From Roseovarius salincola (GTDB lineage: Bacteria; Pseudomonadota; Alphaproteobacteria; Rhodobacterales; Rhodobacteraceae): 64,000 bases of DNA. Made by a program: the position numbers and the translations under genes. Within the stretch, counting starts at the first letter, position 1. Every line of letters begins with the position of its first letter. The DNA lies in NCBI RefSeq assembly GCF_026891095.1, contig NZ_JAPTNL010000002.1, positions 310,001 through 374,000 on the forward strand, written 5' to 3'. Below the pieces are notes generated by a model, which had not been told where the DNA came from, searched no databases, and saw only the letters and a program-made list of their open reading frames with translations. Shown here in pieces: positions 36,135 through 44,717 of the stretch.

Positions 36135-36488
36135 TCAGAACACCAGCACTTTTTCGGCGGCGAGTGTTGCCTGTGCGAGTTCGTCCATGGTCGAGCGGGC
36201 CGGCCCCTCCATCATGTCGTCATCGGCAAGGCCGCGGGCGTCCATGCAGGTGCCGCACATCAGAACGCGGCCCTTGGCGGTGAGGACGCGGCGGAGCATG
36301 CGCTCGACGTTGTAAAAGCCATCCGGCGTCTTCTGCCCCGCCTTGGCACAGAGCACCGCGTCGGCCATCAGGAAGACGGTGATTTCAGCCTCCGCGTCGT
36401 TCTTGGCCAAGGCATGGGCCATGCGCAGCCCGTTGAAGCTGCGCTCGGTGCCATAGGGCGGGTCGTTCAGCAGGATAAGGTGTTTCAT
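36135..36488 (-). CDS. DsrE-family protein with CGTC motif
   Basis: 117 residues of the DsrE family: ILLNDPPYGTERSFNGLRMAHAL at the N-terminus, ITVFLMADAVLCAKAG in the core, and GRVLMCGTCMDARGL with a CGTC pair (about 78-81). Expected to be a cytoplasmic persulfide carrier or partner of a sulfurtransferase. The start has GAGGACAAACC upstream. It is followed by the secreted rhodanese gene. It is about the same size as the DsrE protein at 31102 but clearly diverged, so they are not a recent duplicate. Confidence 0.86.
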   Translation of the reverse strand: MKHLILLNDPPYGTERSFNGLRMAHALAKNDAEAEITVFLMADAVLCAKAGQKTPDGFYNVERMLRRVLTAKGRVLMCGTCMDARGLADDDMMEGPARSTMDELAQATLAAEKVLVF

Positions 36489-36607
36489 GGTTTGTCCTCA
36501 GTTCGGGGTGCTGGCTTCAGGAGCGGACAGGACCGTGTCGATAGGCCGGGTGTTGGTGCCGCGCTCTGTCTGGCCGCGGCATGCACCGCGTTGAAGGGCG
36601 TTGTCCG

Positions 36608-37468
36608 TCATTCCGATGGCGTCTTCGTCGTGATGCGTGGGTCGAGCGCGTGGCCTGATGCCGGGCCGCGGACGGGCTGGATCAGCATCCGGTCGAGCCA
36701 GAGATCACGGCGCGTGCGGAATTGCTCGATGCCGATGTCCATGCCCTTGTGCCCCTTGGCGGGCTGGGCGATGTAGGTGCCAAGCAGGCGGTCCCACCAC
36801 GGCAGGTTGAAGCCGTAATTCGAGTTGGTCTCGCGCGGATCGACGGAGTGGTGGACGCGGTGCATGTCGGGCGTGACCACGAAGAGGCGCAGCACCCGGT
36901 CCACAGGTCGCGGCAGGTCGATATTGGCGTGGTTGAACAGAGCCGTCGCGTTCAGCAGCACCTCGAACAGCAGAACTGCGACGGCGGGCGGGCCGAGGGC
37001 CGCGACCACCGCCAGCTTGATCCCCATGGAGATCAGGATCTCGACCGGGTGAAAGCGCAGGCCAGTCGTGGCGTCAAAATCAAGATCGGCATGGTGCATC
37101 CGGTGCAGCCGCCACAATGCGGGAATGGCGTGAAACATCACATGCTGAAGATAGATCGCCAGATCCAGCAGCAACATCGAGACGACGATGGCGACCCAGA
37201 AAGGCGCGTCAATATTATTGAACAGCCCCCAACCGCTGTCCTCGGCCATGATGGCAAGGCCCACCGCGAGGATCGGGAAACTCAGCCGCAGGATCACCGT
37301 ATCGAGCACGACAAGGCCAAGGTTGTTTGTCCATCGGATCACGCGCGGAATGTCGCGTCGACGACGCGGGGCGGCGACTTCCCACAGCGCCATCGCCGCC
37401 AGCACGCCAAGAAAGATGCTGAGGCGGATCGCGGGTTCGGCGGAAAGGATGGTCTCGGACATGGCCAT
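36608..37468 (-). CDS. sterol desaturase/fatty-acid hydroxylase family membrane protein
   Basis: 286 residues (an ATG at 37462 is also possible). Integral-membrane di-iron oxygenase family with histidine clusters: HVMFH, then HRMHHADLDFD (about 120-130), HANID, and HRVHHSVDPRETNSNYG. Four to five hydrophobic helices flank them. Substrates in this family range from sterols and carotenoids to fatty and ether lipids; none is indicated here. It is divergent from the ArsR-rhodanese gene across a 78-bp region carrying a strong palindrome, so it is probably repressed by that protein. 119 bp separate it from the downstream DsrE gene. Confidence 0.87.
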   Translation of the reverse strand: MAMSETILSAEPAIRLSIFLGVLAAMALWEVAAPRRRRDIPRVIRWTNNLGLVVLDTVILRLSFPILAVGLAIMAEDSGWGLFNNIDAPFWVAIVVSMLLLDLAIYLQHVMFHAIPALWRLHRMHHADLDFDATTGLRFHPVEILISMGIKLAVVAALGPPAVAVLLFEVLLNATALFNHANIDLPRPVDRVLRLFVVTPDMHRVHHSVDPRETNSNYGFNLPWWDRLLGTYIAQPAKGHKGMDIGIEQFRTRRDLWLDRMLIQPVRGPASGHALDPRITTKTPSE

Positions 37469-37502
37469 GAGCCTTGGGGTTGCGAACAGCGGTTATACTG
37501 TT

Positions 37503-37528
37503 ATCATTCAATGTATCAGTTGAATGAT
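37503..37528. promoter_or_regulatory. palindromic operator, probable ArsR-family site
   Basis: ATCATTCAA (37503-37511) and TTGAATGAT (37520-37528) form a perfect 9-bp inverted repeat with an 8-nt spacer, in an AT-rich stretch between the sterol-desaturase gene and the ArsR-rhodanese gene. Its size and symmetry fit an ArsR/SmtB dimer site, and it could control both divergent genes. Confidence 0.75.
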
Positions 37529-37546
37529 TAGACCTTGGAGTTCTCC

Positions 37547-38212
37547 ATGTCAATCAGCCCGAAGACAGCCCTGCTGGAGGAATATGCGCTTGTCGCCCGC
37601 GCCCTGTCTGCGCCTGCGCGGCTTTCGCTTCTGGAACAACTGGCGCAAGGGGAGCGCGGGGTGGAGGCGCTGGCCGACAAGACCGGCCTGACCGTCGCCA
37701 ACTGTTCGCAGCATTTGCAGCAGCTACGCCGCGCGGCCCTCGTGACCAGCCGTCGCGACGGCAAGGCGGTGATTTACCGGCTGAGCGATGCGAGGACGCT
37801 TGAACTGATGGACCTGTTGCGCATCCTGGCCGAGCGCAACCTTGCACAGGTCGAGCGCATCCTGCGTGGCCTCTCGGACGGGGAAGAACCGCCCGAGCCG
37901 GTGAGCCGCGAGGAGCTTGCCGCACGGCTGGCCGATGGTGCCGTCACCGTTCTCGATGTGCGCCCGGCGGACGAATACGCCACCGGTCACATTCCCGGCG
38001 CGCTCAACATGACACTGTCCGAACTGGAACGGATCCTTCCCACGCTCGACCCGACCACCGAGATCGTCGCCTATTGCCGCGGCCCCTATTGCATCTATGC
38101 CCATCAGGCGGTGACCGCTCTGCGCAAGCACGGGCTGACCGCGCGGCGGCTTGACGGCGGCCTGCCCGAATGGCGCGAGGACGGGCGAGAGATCGCGGTT
38201 CATCCAGGGTAG
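37547..38212 (+). CDS. ArsR-family repressor fused to a rhodanese domain
   Basis: 221 residues from ATG 37547 (TTGGAG upstream; an in-frame TTG at 37535 is less likely). Residues 10-90 form an ArsR winged helix (LSAPARLSLLEQLAQGERGVEALADKTGLTVANCSQHLQQLRRAALV), with Cys53 in the recognition helix. Residues 115-220 are a rhodanese domain: VTVLDVRPADEYATGHIPGAL and the active loop AYCRGPYC (Cys177 and Cys182). The fusion joins a sulfur-accepting cysteine to a DNA-binding domain, so persulfide or polysulfide sensing is a natural proposal. The operator just upstream suggests autoregulation and control of the divergent operon. Confidence 0.88.
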   Translation: MSISPKTALLEEYALVARALSAPARLSLLEQLAQGERGVEALADKTGLTVANCSQHLQQLRRAALVTSRRDGKAVIYRLSDARTLELMDLLRILAERNLAQVERILRGLSDGEEPPEPVSREELAARLADGAVTVLDVRPADEYATGHIPGALNMTLSELERILPTLDPTTEIVAYCRGPYCIYAHQAVTALRKHGLTARRLDGGLPEWREDGREIAVHPG

Positions 38213-38302
38213 CCGGACGTCAGTTCGGGTGTTCAGGCCCGGTCGTGACGAAGACCTTTTACGCGGCAGCTTGCTTGATCCGCTTTTGAACACCGAGAAC
38301 AT

Positions 38303-38380
38303 GGCGTTGCCGCCGTTTCGGACATGACCGTGCAAGGCCGCCACTGCCTGCGTGCGGCGATCAACAACCACCGGACGACG
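38303..38380 (+). pseudogene. scrap of a PLP-dependent (group II) decarboxylase C-terminus
   Basis: In frame 38303-38380 the plus strand encodes GVAAVSDMTVQGRHCLRAAI followed by NNHRTT. This matches the C-terminal segment I know from group II decarboxylases (VSDTTVxGRxCLRVAINNHRT). The frame upstream as far as 38282 (AFEHREH) may belong too. There is no start, and the normal tail after NNHRT is lost. Assignment rests on one motif block. Confidence 0.55.
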
Positions 38381-38531
38381 CCATCACGACACGCGACCGA
38401 GGAACGGACAAGCGAATGCGATCTGCTTACCATCGGATTCCTGGCGACGAGCCACGCCGTCCATCACGAGTGACGATTATGGCTTTGCCCGGCCGCGTCC
38501 CTGCACTGTGTGGATACTGGTGCTGAACGGG

Positions 38532-38602
38532 CGGAGCAGGAGCTTGGCCGCCCGCCCCGATCTTCGGGAGGCCGGAGGGTCGACTCCTCTCACTCCGACC
38601 AG
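38532..38602 (+). pseudogene. decayed tRNA-Pro(CGG) copy
   Basis: Aligns over its whole length with the intact tRNA at 30331. The 5' part CGGAGCAGGAGCTTGGCC matches CGGAGTGTAGCTCAGCC imperfectly, TCTTCGGGAGGC (anticodon region) is identical, six bases of the variable region are missing, and the last 30 bases match at 28 positions, including the exact CACTCCGACCAG end. The acceptor and D-arms can no longer pair. The near-perfect 3' end and decayed 5' end are what a second attachment site or an old tRNA duplicate would look like. Confidence 0.85.
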
Positions 38603-38748
38603 ATTTACCCCAGATCACGTATCCGCGCATCGGTGTGCCGGATGGGGCGCGTGTCGTCTTCATGGGGTGTTAACCGGTTTCGCGGGAAGTTATTGACCAG
38701 ACAGGCTTTTGGTGGCTCAATCATAGCGTGTATTTTCGGGTTGATGCG

Positions 38749-39957
38749 ATGTTCATGATTGCGGGGTTGCTGAGTTTGATGGCTGTCGGTGCGACGGCTT
38801 TTTTCGGATTCGATTTCAGCACGGAAGAGGAGGTCGACGCCTCGCTGATGCCGCCCGAAAGCATGGATGACGGCACCCCGAAAACAGATCTTCTTGACCT
38901 CGTGCGAGATGGTGCCGAGGTCAATGCTGATGCTGATGCTGATGCTGATGCTGATGCTGATGCGGAGGCGGGAGCGGATCCTGACGATGACGACGCCGAT
39001 GGCGCGGCCGAAGATGCCGGGGATACCAGCGAAGATGACGCTGGCACGGAGTGGGCCGAGCAGCCCGGCGAGACTTCGGGCGACGACACGGGTGACGCGT
39101 CGGTGGCGCCGGAGCTGTTGGCGGTCGCGCAGTTGGGCGAGATCGCCCGGGGCGATGATGGCGATGATACGCTGGAGGGCGGCGAGGGCGACGACCAGAT
39201 CAACGGCTATGGCGGTGACGACCTTGTCGCAGGCGGGCCGGGCGACGATCAGCTTTATGGGCAGGATGGGCAGGACACGCTTCTTGGCGGTGCCGGCGAC
39301 GATACGCTGCATGGCGAGGCGGGCGATGACGCGCTTGCCGGCGAGGACGGCCATGATGCGCTTTTCGGGCATGGCGGTCAGGACACGATGTCAGGTGGCG
39401 CAGGTGACGATACGCTGCATGGCGGCGAGGGCGGTGACCTGCTCATGGGCGATGAGGGGGACGATGCGCTGCATGGCGGGTTGGACGATGACACGCTGAT
39501 CGGCGGGTTGGGGCAGGATACGTTGTTCGGCGGGCCGGGCAACGATGCGATCGTCGGCGTGAGCGAGGGTTTCGCAAGCCCGGATTTCGAGGATCTCGAC
39601 GGCCGCGATTACCTCAATGGTGGCGATGGCGACGATATGATCCTGATGGGCAAGGACGATATCGCGACCGGCGGCGCGGGCGCCGACAGCTTCGTGATGG
39701 GCGACTGGATCACGCAGGAGCATCAGGCCGAGATCACCGATTTCTCCGCTGCCGAAGACGCGCTGATGGTGATCTATGACGACAGCGCCGATCCCGATCC
39801 CGAGCTGTCCATAGAAGCCGATGAAGAGGATCCCGACCGCCAGCATCTTGTGCTGAACGGTGAGCGGATCGCGATGCTGACCGGTGCGGCGGGGCTGAGC
39901 CTGAACGATATCGCGCTGATCCCTGAAAGCGCGCTGCCCGAGGCGCCTCTCGTCTGA
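38749..39957 (+). CDS. acidic RTX-type calcium-binding repeat protein
   Basis: About 402 residues from ATG 38749; a GTG at 38728 and an ATG at 38755 are alternatives and none has a good ribosome site. A hydrophobic N-terminal helix (MIAGLLSLMAVGATAFF) acts as anchor or signal. Then comes a very acidic region with an Asp-Ala run, and from about 140 to 290 some 12 nonapeptide repeats of the form GGxGDDxLx (GGAGDDTLHGEAGDDAL), the Ca2+-binding parallel beta-roll. The C-terminus has a serralysin/RTX-like ITDFSAAEDALMVIYDD segment. Export by a type I system is expected; no transporter gene is nearby. Confidence 0.85.
   Translation: MFMIAGLLSLMAVGATAFFGFDFSTEEEVDASLMPPESMDDGTPKTDLLDLVRDGAEVNADADADADADADAEAGADPDDDDADGAAEDAGDTSEDDAGTEWAEQPGETSGDDTGDASVAPELLAVAQLGEIARGDDGDDTLEGGEGDDQINGYGGDDLVAGGPGDDQLYGQDGQDTLLGGAGDDTLHGEAGDDALAGEDGHDALFGHGGQDTMSGGAGDDTLHGGEGGDLLMGDEGDDALHGGLDDDTLIGGLGQDTLFGGPGNDAIVGVSEGFASPDFEDLDGRDYLNGGDGDDMILMGKDDIATGGAGADSFVMGDWITQEHQAEITDFSAAEDALMVIYDDSADPDPELSIEADEEDPDRQHLVLNGERIAMLTGAAGLSLNDIALIPESALPEAPLV
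38926..38961 (+). repeat. 6-bp microsatellite (GCTGAT)x6 inside the RTX gene
   Basis: Six perfect tandem GCTGAT units code for alternating Ala-Asp. Unit gain or loss keeps the reading frame, so the acidic linker length can vary. Confidence 0.9.
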
Positions 39958-40116
39958 AGCCCGGCACGCCGGGGTCTGCCGATTGGCCCTTTTCATTCAG
40001 CGTGAATTCTTTTATACGCGCCCATCCCCGGCCATCTGCGGGGGAGTTCTCCATAGGACCCTGCTGGACGACATCCCGGCTTGCGCCCTCGACCCTCTGA
40101 CCAGAAGGAGACCCCG

Positions 40117-40386
40117 ATGTCGATTACCGTTGAAGAAAAAGACCGCGTCATGAAGGAATATGCGACCAAGGAAGGCGACACCGGTTCGCCCGAAGTTCAG
40201 GTTGCCATTCTCACATCGCGGATTTCCACCCTGACCGAGCATTTCAAGACCCACAAGAAGGACAACCACGGACGTCGTGGCCTTCTGAAGATGGTTGCCC
40301 AGCGCCGCAAGCTGCTGGACTATCTGAAAGGCAAGGACGAGGACCGTTACCGGGACCTCATCAAGCGCCTCGGCATTCGCCGCTGA
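40117..40386 (+). CDS. rpsO: 30S ribosomal protein S15
   Basis: Small-subunit protein that binds 16S rRNA h20-h22. 89 residues, the canonical length, from ATG 40117 with AGAAGGAG upstream. Family motifs [33 protein letters not shown] and [13 protein letters not shown] are all present. It precedes pnp, the conserved rpsO-pnp arrangement, with a terminator between them (40414-40440). A TTATAC at 40012-40017 is a possible -10. Confidence 0.98.
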   Translation: MSITVEEKDRVMKEYATKEGDTGSPEVQVAILTSRISTLTEHFKTHKKDNHGRRGLLKMVAQRRKLLDYLKGKDEDRYRDLIKRLGIRR

Positions 40387-40413
40387 CGAATTCAGTCCCG
40401 ACAGGACAGCCAG

Positions 40414-40440
40414 CGCCCGCTCGCAATCGAGCGGGCGTTT
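40414..40440 (+). terminator. rho-independent terminator between rpsO and pnp
   Basis: CGCCCGCTCG, a CAAT loop, CGAGCGGGCG and TTT: a perfect 10-bp stem. Partial read-through into pnp is typical of this gene pair. Confidence 0.88.
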
Positions 40441-40671
40441 CGCGTTTGCGGGCGGCCATGGCCGCGTTGATTGCGCGGCTTCAGGCGGATTCGCGGGGGC
40501 GGCAGTGATCGCTGCTTTCAAAATCCGCCAAACTCCTGTAATGCGCGGCCATCTGTGACGTGATGCCTTTGACCCCGGGCGCATGGGAATGGATTGGGGT
40601 CGGCGGCAATGGGGCCGCCATTGAAACGGGGGGCCGGGATACGCCCGGAAGCCTCCAGCTAGGAAAATACG

Positions 40672-42807
40672 ATGTTCAAAGAAGTGAAAAAGTCGATGCA
40701 GTGGGGGGAAGAGACCCTCACACTTGAAACGGGCAAGGTCGCCCGTCAGGCGGATGGCTCTGTCATCGCCACGCTTGGTGAAACCTCGGTCATGGCCAAC
40801 GTGACATTCGCCAAGGAACCCAAGCCGGGCATGGATTTCTTTCCGTTGACCGTGCACTATCAGGAAAAATATTATGCTGCGGGCAAGGTGCCCGGTGGCT
40901 TCTTCAAGCGCGAGGCCCGTCCGACCGAAAAGGAAACGCTGACCGCCCGCCTGATCGACCGTCCGATCCGCCCGCTGTTTGTGCCGGGCTTCAAGAACGA
41001 AACGCTGGTGATGTGCACCGTGCTCTCGCATGATCTGGTCAATGATCCCGACATGGTGGCGATGATCGCCGCGTCGGCGGCGCTGACCATTTCGGGTGCG
41101 CCCTTCATGGGGCCGATCGCCGGCTGCCGCGTGGGCTACGAGGATGGCGAATACATCCTGAACCCCGATGTCGAGGATATGCACGACCTGCGCAACAACC
41201 CCGATCAGCGCCTTGATCTGGTGGTTGCCGGCACGAAAGATGCCGTGATGATGGTCGAATCCGAAGCTTATGAGCTGAGCGAAGAGGAAATGCTGGGCGC
41301 GGTGAGCTTTGCGCATGAGCAGATCAAGCCGGTTTGTGACCTGATCATCGACCTTGCCGAGGATGCCGCCAAGGAACCGTTCGACTTCACCCCGCCGGAT
41401 TATTCCGAGCTTTACGAGGCCGTGAAGGCCGCGGGCGAAGACAAGGTGCGCGCGGCCTATGCGATCACCGACAAGCAGGAACGCACCGCAGCCGTCGCCG
41501 CCGCCAAGGAGGCGATCAAGGAATCGCTGAGCGAAGAGCAGCTTGAGGATGCCAACCTCGGCGCGGCGCTCAAGAAGCTGGAAGCCAGCGTTCTGCGCGG
41601 CGATGTGGTCAAGACCGGCAAGCGGATCGACGGGCGTGCGCTCGATACGGTGCGCGACATCCGTTCGGAAACCGGTTTCCTGCCGCGCACGCACGGTTCG
41701 GCGCTGTTCACACGCGGTGAAACCCAGGCGCTGGCCGTGACCACGCTGGGCACTGGCGACGACGAACAGATCATCGACGCGCTGCACGGGAATTTCCGCT
41801 CGAACTTCCTGCTGCACTACAACTTCCCGCCCTATTCGGTCGGTGAAGCGGGTCGCGTTGGCCCTCCGGGCCGCCGCGAGATCGGCCATGGCAAGCTGGC
41901 ATGGCGTGCCCTTCAGGCGGTTCTGCCCGCGGCCACCGATTTCCCCTACACGATCCGCGTCGTGTCGGAGATCACGGAATCCAACGGCTCGTCGTCGATG
42001 GCATCGGTCTGTGGCGGTTCGCTGTCGATGATGGATGCGGGCGTGCCCCTCAAGGCGCCGGTGGCCGGGGTGGCCATGGGCCTGATCCTGGAAGAGAATG
42101 GTGAATACGCCGTTCTGACCGATATTCTTGGCGACGAGGACCACCTTGGCGACATGGATTTCAAGGTGGCTGGTACCGAGAAGGGCATCACTTCGCTGCA
42201 GATGGATATCAAGGTCGCGGGGATCACCGCCGAGATCATGCAGAAGGCTCTGGCGCAGGCCAAGGATGGCCGGATGCATATCCTGGGCGAGATGTCCAAG
42301 GCGCTGAGCGAAGCGGGCGACTTCTCGGTTCATGCGCCGCGCATCGAGACGATGACCATCCCCACCGACAAGATCCGTGAAGTGATCGGGTCGGGCGGCA
42401 AGGTCATCCGCGAGATCGTGGAAGTGTCGGGCGCCAAGGTCGATATCAATGACGAGGGCATCATCAAGATCGCGTCGCCCAACAACGAGGCGATCGAGAA
42501 GGCCTATGAGATGATCCACTCGATTGTCGCCGAGCCCGAAGAGGGCGCGATCTACAAGGGCAAGGTCGTCAAGATCGTCGATTTCGGCGCCTTCGTGAAC
42601 TTCTTCGGCAAGCGGGACGGGCTGGTGCATGTCAGCCAGATCGAGAACCGCCGCCTGAACCATCCGTCGGATGTGTTGCAGGAAGGTCAGGAAGTCTGGG
42701 TCAAGCTGCTGGGCTTTGATGATCGCGGCAAGGTGCGCCTGTCGATGAAGCTTGTCGATCAGGAGACCGGCGAGGAAGCCAAGAAAGAGGAAGGCGCAGA
42801 GGGCTGA
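40672..42807 (+). CDS. pnp: polynucleotide phosphorylase
   Basis: 3'-5' phosphorolytic exoribonuclease of the degradosome, 711 residues, normal length. Two RNase PH-like cores (first ending around 220; second from about 310 with [23 protein letters not shown] and [35 protein letters not shown]). A KH domain follows ([25 protein letters not shown], ~565) and an S1 domain at ~620-690 ([28 protein letters not shown]). In the 230-bp leader a GGCGGC/GCCGCC hairpin near 40600-40620 resembles an RNase III-cut autoregulatory structure, although this is not shown. Confidence 0.98.
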   Translation: MFKEVKKSMQWGEETLTLETGKVARQADGSVIATLGETSVMANVTFAKEPKPGMDFFPLTVHYQEKYYAAGKVPGGFFKREARPTEKETLTARLIDRPIRPLFVPGFKNETLVMCTVLSHDLVNDPDMVAMIAASAALTISGAPFMGPIAGCRVGYEDGEYILNPDVEDMHDLRNNPDQRLDLVVAGTKDAVMMVESEAYELSEEEMLGAVSFAHEQIKPVCDLIIDLAEDAAKEPFDFTPPDYSELYEAVKAAGEDKVRAAYAITDKQERTAAVAAAKEAIKESLSEEQLEDANLGAALKKLEASVLRGDVVKTGKRIDGRALDTVRDIRSETGFLPRTHGSALFTRGETQALAVTTLGTGDDEQIIDALHGNFRSNFLLHYNFPPYSVGEAGRVGPPGRREIGHGKLAWRALQAVLPAATDFPYTIRVVSEITESNGSSSMASVCGGSLSMMDAGVPLKAPVAGVAMGLILEENGEYAVLTDILGDEDHLGDMDFKVAGTEKGITSLQMDIKVAGITAEIMQKALAQAKDGRMHILGEMSKALSEAGDFSVHAPRIETMTIPTDKIREVIGSGGKVIREIVEVSGAKVDINDEGIIKIASPNNEAIEKAYEMIHSIVAEPEEGAIYKGKVVKIVDFGAFVNFFGKRDGLVHVSQIENRRLNHPSDVLQEGQEVWVKLLGFDDRGKVRLSMKLVDQETGEEAKKEEGAEG

Positions 42808-42837
42808 TCCCTCTGCAAATTCCGAATCAATGGCGAA

Positions 42838-42866
42838 GACCCCGGCGCGATGGCCGGGGTCTTTGT
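42838..42866 (+). terminator. rho-independent terminator after pnp
   Basis: GACCCCGGC (42838-42846) pairs with GCCGGGGTC (42853-42861), followed by TTTG. Confidence 0.85.
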
Positions 42867-43056
42867 CGTTTCCGGGAGGATAGCGGCGTTTTGTCGCAGC
42901 GGATTTATGCCGAAGGTAGGGATTCCCTTACGGGACATGACCGGGTTTTTTCCCCATGATTATCAGGAAATATCTGGCTACCCTCAGGTTTGTAACGAGT
43001 AATTTGGTTAAAAGTTCCGGCTGCGCCATCACTCACGGAAAGTGCGCAAACGGCTT

Positions 43057-43088
43057 GGCCTCGGCGGGTGTCCCTGCCGGGGCCTTTT
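43057..43088 (+). terminator. orphan plus-strand terminator beside the GMC gene
   Basis: GGCCTCGGCGGG, a TGT loop, CCCTGCCGGGGCC and TTTT, pointing rightward. pnp already has its own terminator 190 bp earlier, so this one has no known plus-strand gene. It may also stop or protect the convergent GMC message from the other side. Confidence 0.65.
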
Positions 43089-44673
43089 AACGCGCATCCT
43101 CCAAAATCATGTCAGCGGCCTTCTCGGCGATCATGATGGTCGGAGAATTGGTGTTGCCGCTGACGATGGTCGGCATCACGCTGGCATCCACCACCCTGAG
43201 CCCATGTACCCCGCGCAGCCGCAACCTCGGGTCGAGCGGCGCACTGTCATGCGCGCCCATATGGACCGTGCCCACCGGGTGAAAGATGGTCGTGCCGATA
43301 TCGCCGGCGGCATGGGCCAGTTCGGCGTCGTCCTGCGCGGCGATGCCGGGTTTCACCTCCTCGGGCGCATAGCGGCGCATCGGGGCCTCATCCATGATGC
43401 GCCGGGCCAGCCGGATCGCGTCGGCGGCCACCTGACGGTCGCCATCGGTGGACAGGTAGTTCAGCGCGATCTCGGGCGCGGCGGCGGGATCGGGCGAGGT
43501 GATGCGGATATGCCCACGGCTTTCGGGGCGCAGGTTGCATACGCTGGCGGTCATGCCGGGGAAAGCATGCAGCGGCTCGCCGAACGCATCGAGCGAGAGC
43601 GGCTGCACATGGAATTCCAGGTCAGGCGTTGCAAGATCAGGGCGCGACCGCGCGAAAGCGCCCAGCTGGCTGGGGGCCATCGACATCGGGCCGCTGCGCG
43701 TGAGCATGTATTCCAGCCCGATCTTCGTCTTGCCCCAAAGCGTCGCGGAAAGCGTGTTCAGCGTCTTGGCCCCGGTCAGGCGCCATGAACAGCGCAATTG
43801 CAGGTGATCCTGAAGGTTGCCGCCGATCGCGGGCATGTCGAGCCGCGTTTCGATCCCGTGGTCCTGCAACAGCGCGCCCGGCCCGATCCCCGAGAGTTGC
43901 AGGATCTGCGGACTGCCGATGGATCCGGCGCACAGGATCACCTCGGCACGCGCATAGGCGGTCTTGCGGGTGCCGCGCTGGTCGTATTCCACGCCCACCG
44001 CGCGGCCCTCTTCCAGCAGCAGGCGCCGCGTGTGGGCTTGTGTTTCGACCCAGAGGTTCTCGCCCGAGGCGACGCCCAGAAAGGCGCGCGCGGTGTTGAG
44101 CCGCCAGCCCTTGCGCTGATTGACCTTGAAATAGCCGACGCCCTCGTTGTCGCCGGTGTTGAAATCATCGCTCGCGGGCAGCCCGGCGGCAATGGCGGCG
44201 GCTTTCCAGTGGTCAAGGACCTCCCAGTGCAGGCGCTGGTTATCGACCCGCCATTCGCCGCCCGCGCCGTGCATGTCCGACGCGCCATCGACGTAATCCT
44301 CGGAGCGTTTGAAATAGGGCAGCACATCGTCCCAGCCCCAGCCGGTATTGCCCATCTGCCGCCAGCCGTCGTAATCGGCGGCCTGGCCGCGCAGATAGAG
44401 CATCCCGTTGATCGAACTGCACCCGCCCAGAACCTTGCCGCGCGGGTAGAGCAGCGAGCGCCCGTTCAGGCCGTCTTCGGCGACAGTGCGAAAGCACCAG
44501 TCGGTGCGCGGATTGCCGATGCAGTAAAGATACCCCATCGGGATGCGGACCCAGTGGTAATTGTCGCGCCCCCCCGCCTCCAGAAGCAGTACCTTGTGGC
44601 CCTTGCCGCTGAGGCGGTTGGCCAGAGCGCAGCCGGCGCTGCCCGCGCCCACGATGACATAATCCCAATCCAT
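43087..44673 (-). CDS. GMC-family FAD oxidoreductase (choline dehydrogenase-like)
   Basis: 528 residues from ATG 44673; the frame is open further to 44889 but would overlap the Lrp gene. FAD-binding VIVGAGSAGCALANRL starts at residue 6, followed by the GMC signature YPRGKVLGGCSSINGMLYLRG (about 79-99). The second signature is GSIGSPQILQLSGIGP. The catalytic His lies in IFHPVGTVHMG, and the C-terminus has SGNTNSPTIMIAEKAADMI. Oxidises an alcohol; choline is only one possibility, since betA neighbours are absent. It lies downstream of, and is probably transcribed with, the Lrp gene, 44 bp apart. Confidence 0.88.
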   Translation of the reverse strand: MDWDYVIVGAGSAGCALANRLSGKGHKVLLLEAGGRDNYHWVRIPMGYLYCIGNPRTDWCFRTVAEDGLNGRSLLYPRGKVLGGCSSINGMLYLRGQAADYDGWRQMGNTGWGWDDVLPYFKRSEDYVDGASDMHGAGGEWRVDNQRLHWEVLDHWKAAAIAAGLPASDDFNTGDNEGVGYFKVNQRKGWRLNTARAFLGVASGENLWVETQAHTRRLLLEEGRAVGVEYDQRGTRKTAYARAEVILCAGSIGSPQILQLSGIGPGALLQDHGIETRLDMPAIGGNLQDHLQLRCSWRLTGAKTLNTLSATLWGKTKIGLEYMLTRSGPMSMAPSQLGAFARSRPDLATPDLEFHVQPLSLDAFGEPLHAFPGMTASVCNLRPESRGHIRITSPDPAAAPEIALNYLSTDGDRQVAADAIRLARRIMDEAPMRRYAPEEVKPGIAAQDDAELAHAAGDIGTTIFHPVGTVHMGAHDSAPLDPRLRLRGVHGLRVVDASVMPTIVSGNTNSPTIMIAEKAADMILEDAR

Positions 44674-44717
44674 GGCGGAACGATTGACGATCAATGACGG
44701 AATGGCAAGACGCCGTG

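Larger units (their letters stand above)
38213..38748 (+). other. gene-free debris at the right edge of the putative island
   Basis: Contains the decarboxylase scrap (38303-38380) and the decayed tRNA-Pro (38532-38602), each listed separately. No intact gene and no clear terminator for the ArsR-rhodanese gene. The last ~145 bp should hold the promoter of the RTX-type gene. Confidence 0.6.

Noticed and set aside
38532-38602. A second functional tRNA-Pro
   Set aside because: Acceptor and D-arm pairing is lost and the variable region is truncated, so it is listed as a pseudogene.
38926-38961. Tandem GCTGAT repeats as a possible CRISPR
   Set aside because: Units are 6 bp with no spacers and lie inside a coding frame; this is a microsatellite.
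40012-42663. 883-codon open frame on the minus strand
   Set aside because: It is antisense to pnp and rpsO, has no recognisable domains, and arises from third-position GC bias in a highly expressed gene.
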